A stretch of 64,000 bases of DNA. Origin: Bacillota bacterium (GTDB taxonomy: Bacteria > Bacillota > Desulfotomaculia > Desulfotomaculales > Desulforudaceae). The position numbers were made by a program, and so were the translations under genes. The notes under the pieces are model-generated. The model searched no databases, was not told where the DNA came from, and saw only the letters and a list, made by a program, of their open reading frames with translations. Positions 62,586 through 64,000 of the stretch are shown piece by piece; position 1 is the stretch's first letter; each line of letters begins with the position of its first letter. The stretch lies in the NCBI GenBank assembly GCA_040757205.1, contig JBFLXL010000002.1:62001-126000 (forward strand). Direction: 5' to 3'.

Positions 62586-64000
62586 ATGTCCAGAAGATAC
62601 CTACCGGGGCTGGCCTTTCTCGGCCTCGTGCTGTTTGCCTTGGCCGGGGTTCTTCTTGCCGGCGGCCGGTCCTTTCCTACGGCTGTTTCTCCGCCAGACC
62701 AGATACCGGCCCCGGACGGGCCGGCCTTTGCCGTTGACGCGGACGAACTCGCCGCGGGCGGGCTGTTTCTGCTGCGTCCGGGAGAAGGCACCCCGCCGGA
62801 TTGGGCGGCGCGCCTTAAGGCCCAGGGCATCCAGGTCGGCAGCGCCACCGGGGACGGTGCCCACCTGGTCCGGGTTCCGGGAGGAACGGCGCTCGACACC
62901 CTGCTGCCCGCCGGGGCCGTTCTGGAACCGCCCAGGGCCGCCAGCCGCTTGTCTCCTCACCTTTTAGCCGTTGACGGCCCTTCGGAGCTTACGGTGAACG
63001 TGTCCCTTTTTGAGCCGGCGGACAAGCCGTCCGTCGCCGAAAGGACGCACGCCTTAGGGGGTACGGTCGTGCGGGGCCTGGACGAGGAAGAGGGTGCCGC
63101 CCTGCGGGTGCGCCTGCCCGCCGGCCGTCTGCCGGAGCTGGCGGCCGCTCCCGGGATTGTCTACGTCGAAGCTCATACCGCCACCGAACGTTTGAACGAC
63201 CGGGCCCGTGACGTCATCGCCGCCACTCCGGTTACCGTACCCGGTTTTATCACCCCGGCGGGCCTTTCCGGCGCCGGGCAGATCGTCGCCCTGGCCGACA
63301 GCGGCCTGGACAAGGGCTCGCTCACCGACGTCCATCCCGACCTGGCCAGCACCCCCGGGCAGATGCCCAAGATCGTGTTCTTAAGCCCCTTATCAGGGCA
63401 TGACCCGTCAGACCCCGTCGGGCACGGCACCCACATGGCCGCGACCATCGCCGGCACGGGCCGGGCCTCGGGGGGGCAGCACCGGGGCGTGGCTCCGGAG
63501 GCCAGCCTCTTCGTCCAGTCTATTCTCAACCGGAAGGGGAAGCTCGACCCGCCGGCGGACCTGGTGACCCTGTTCCGCCCCGCATACGAGGCCGGCGCGC
63601 GTGTCCACGTCAACGGCTGGGGCGGTCACACCAACGCCTACCTTGGCGCCGCTTCCCAGGTCGACCGCTTCGTGCGCTATTACCCCGACTTTCTAGTTGT
63701 ATTCGGAGCCGGCAACAGCGGCCCCGGCGCTGCCACCCTGACCCCGGAAGCCAACAGCAAGAACTCCCTGGTGGTGGGCGCGAGCCAGAACCCGCGGCCC
63801 GCCTTCGGGCCGGACAGCCAGGACGCGGCGAGCCTGGCCTCGTTCTCCAGCCGCGGGCCCACCGGCGACGGCCGCCTCAAACCCGACCTGGTGGTGCCGG
63901 GGAGCGCGGTTGTCTCCGCCTGTTCCAGCCTGGTCCAGGGGAACTTCGAGGCCCACCCGGACTACACCCGGCTGCAGGGAACCAGCATGTCCGCCGCCCT
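62586..64000 (+). CDS. Subtilisin-like serine protease, second copy (3' truncated by window edge)
   Basis: An open frame runs from ATG 62586 to the end of the window with no stop (471 codons visible). It begins with a signal peptide (YLPGLAFLGLVLFALAGVLL), a propeptide-like region, then an S8 domain: Asp in VALADSGLDKGS, His in VGHGTHMAATIAGTG, FGAGNSGPGAATLTPEANSK, SFSSRGPTGDGRLKPD, Ser in LQGTSMSAA. It is closely related to the broken gene at 54016-56815. A spacing GGAGCCATC precedes the start. The 62209-62585 gap holds a TAAAAT box near 62454 and no other gene. Confidence 0.92.
   Translation, partial: MSRRYLPGLAFLGLVLFALAGVLLAGGRSFPTAVSPPDQIPAPDGPAFAVDADELAAGGLFLLRPGEGTPPDWAARLKAQGIQVGSATGDGAHLVRVPGGTALDTLLPAGAVLEPPRAASRLSPHLLAVDGPSELTVNVSLFEPADKPSVAERTHALGGTVVRGLDEEEGAALRVRLPAGRLPELAAAPGIVYVEAHTATERLNDRARDVIAATPVTVPGFITPAGLSGAGQIVALADSGLDKGSLTDVHPDLASTPGQMPKIVFLSPLSGHDPSDPVGHGTHMAATIAGTGRASGGQHRGVAPEASLFVQSILNRKGKLDPPADLVTLFRPAYEAGARVHVNGWGGHTNAYLGAASQVDRFVRYYPDFLVVFGAGNSGPGAATLTPEANSKNSLVVGASQNPRPAFGPDSQDAASLASFSSRGPTGDGRLKPDLVVPGSAVVSACSSLVQGNFEAHPDYTRLQGTSMSAA

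Overview
The window looks like the chromosome of a GC-rich, endospore-forming, probably anaerobic Firmicute of the Clostridia/Peptococcaceae type; a Desulforudis/Pelotomaculum/Desulfotomaculum-like organism is the best guess, from gene content and style alone. Support comes from the sporulation and germination genes (sleB, ypeB, a spo0F-like regulator, spoIID, spoIIID), the cobalamin gene cbiA, a T-box leader, strong AGGAGG ribosome-binding sites with many GTG/TTG starts, and long spurious antisense frames typical of GC-rich coding DNA. No rRNA, tRNA or CRISPR array was recognised.

Layout. 1-3.9 kb: end of cbiA, then cutA, nfi and the germination pair sleB-ypeB. 4.0-6.8 kb: an AT-richer island with a MerR-like regulator, a DNA methyltransferase and an EVE-like/PD-(D/E)XK nuclease, a probable restriction-modification system. 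6.8-8.9 kb: T-box leader, Lrp/AsnC regulator and aminotransferase. 9-51 kb: a backbone in nearly the order of the Bacillus subtilis pyrG-spo0F-fbaA-tal-rho-rpmE-prfA-prmC-ywlC-mntP-ywlE-rpiB-glyA-mnaA-atp-spoIID-spoIIID-mbl region. Inserted into it are a LysM/M23 peptidase, a radical SAM protein, a ten-gene Mrp/Mbh-type antiporter operon (21.5-29.6 kb), a Phd/PIN toxin-antitoxin pair and an orphan AbrB-type antitoxin. 52-64 kb: after mbl the conserved order ends. This accessory zone holds several complete or broken toxin-antitoxin modules, two related subtilases (one with three frameshifts, one running off the window), a copper-amine-oxidase-like/transglutaminase-like secreted protein with a shortened relic copy, and an ECF sigma/anti-sigma pair.

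How the genes fit together. The backbone joins energy conservation (complete F1Fo ATP synthase plus antiporter-like ion pumps), translation (argS, rpmE, prfA-prmC), one-carbon and central carbon metabolism (glyA, fba, tal, rpiB) and envelope/sporulation functions (mbl, spoIID, spoIIID, wecB). The antiporter operon keeps the gene order of the antiporter half of archaeal membrane-bound hydrogenases (MbhA-H), with two further antiporter-type subunits where a hydrogenase module would follow.

A recurrent oddity is that many gene junctions carry short imperfect direct duplications, usually 20-40 bp long and 40-75 bp apart, covering the stop codon, ribosome-binding site or start codon of a neighbouring gene. 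A hairpin-rich dispersed repeat of about 95 bp occurs four times, and GC-rich terminator-like hairpins recur in pairs.
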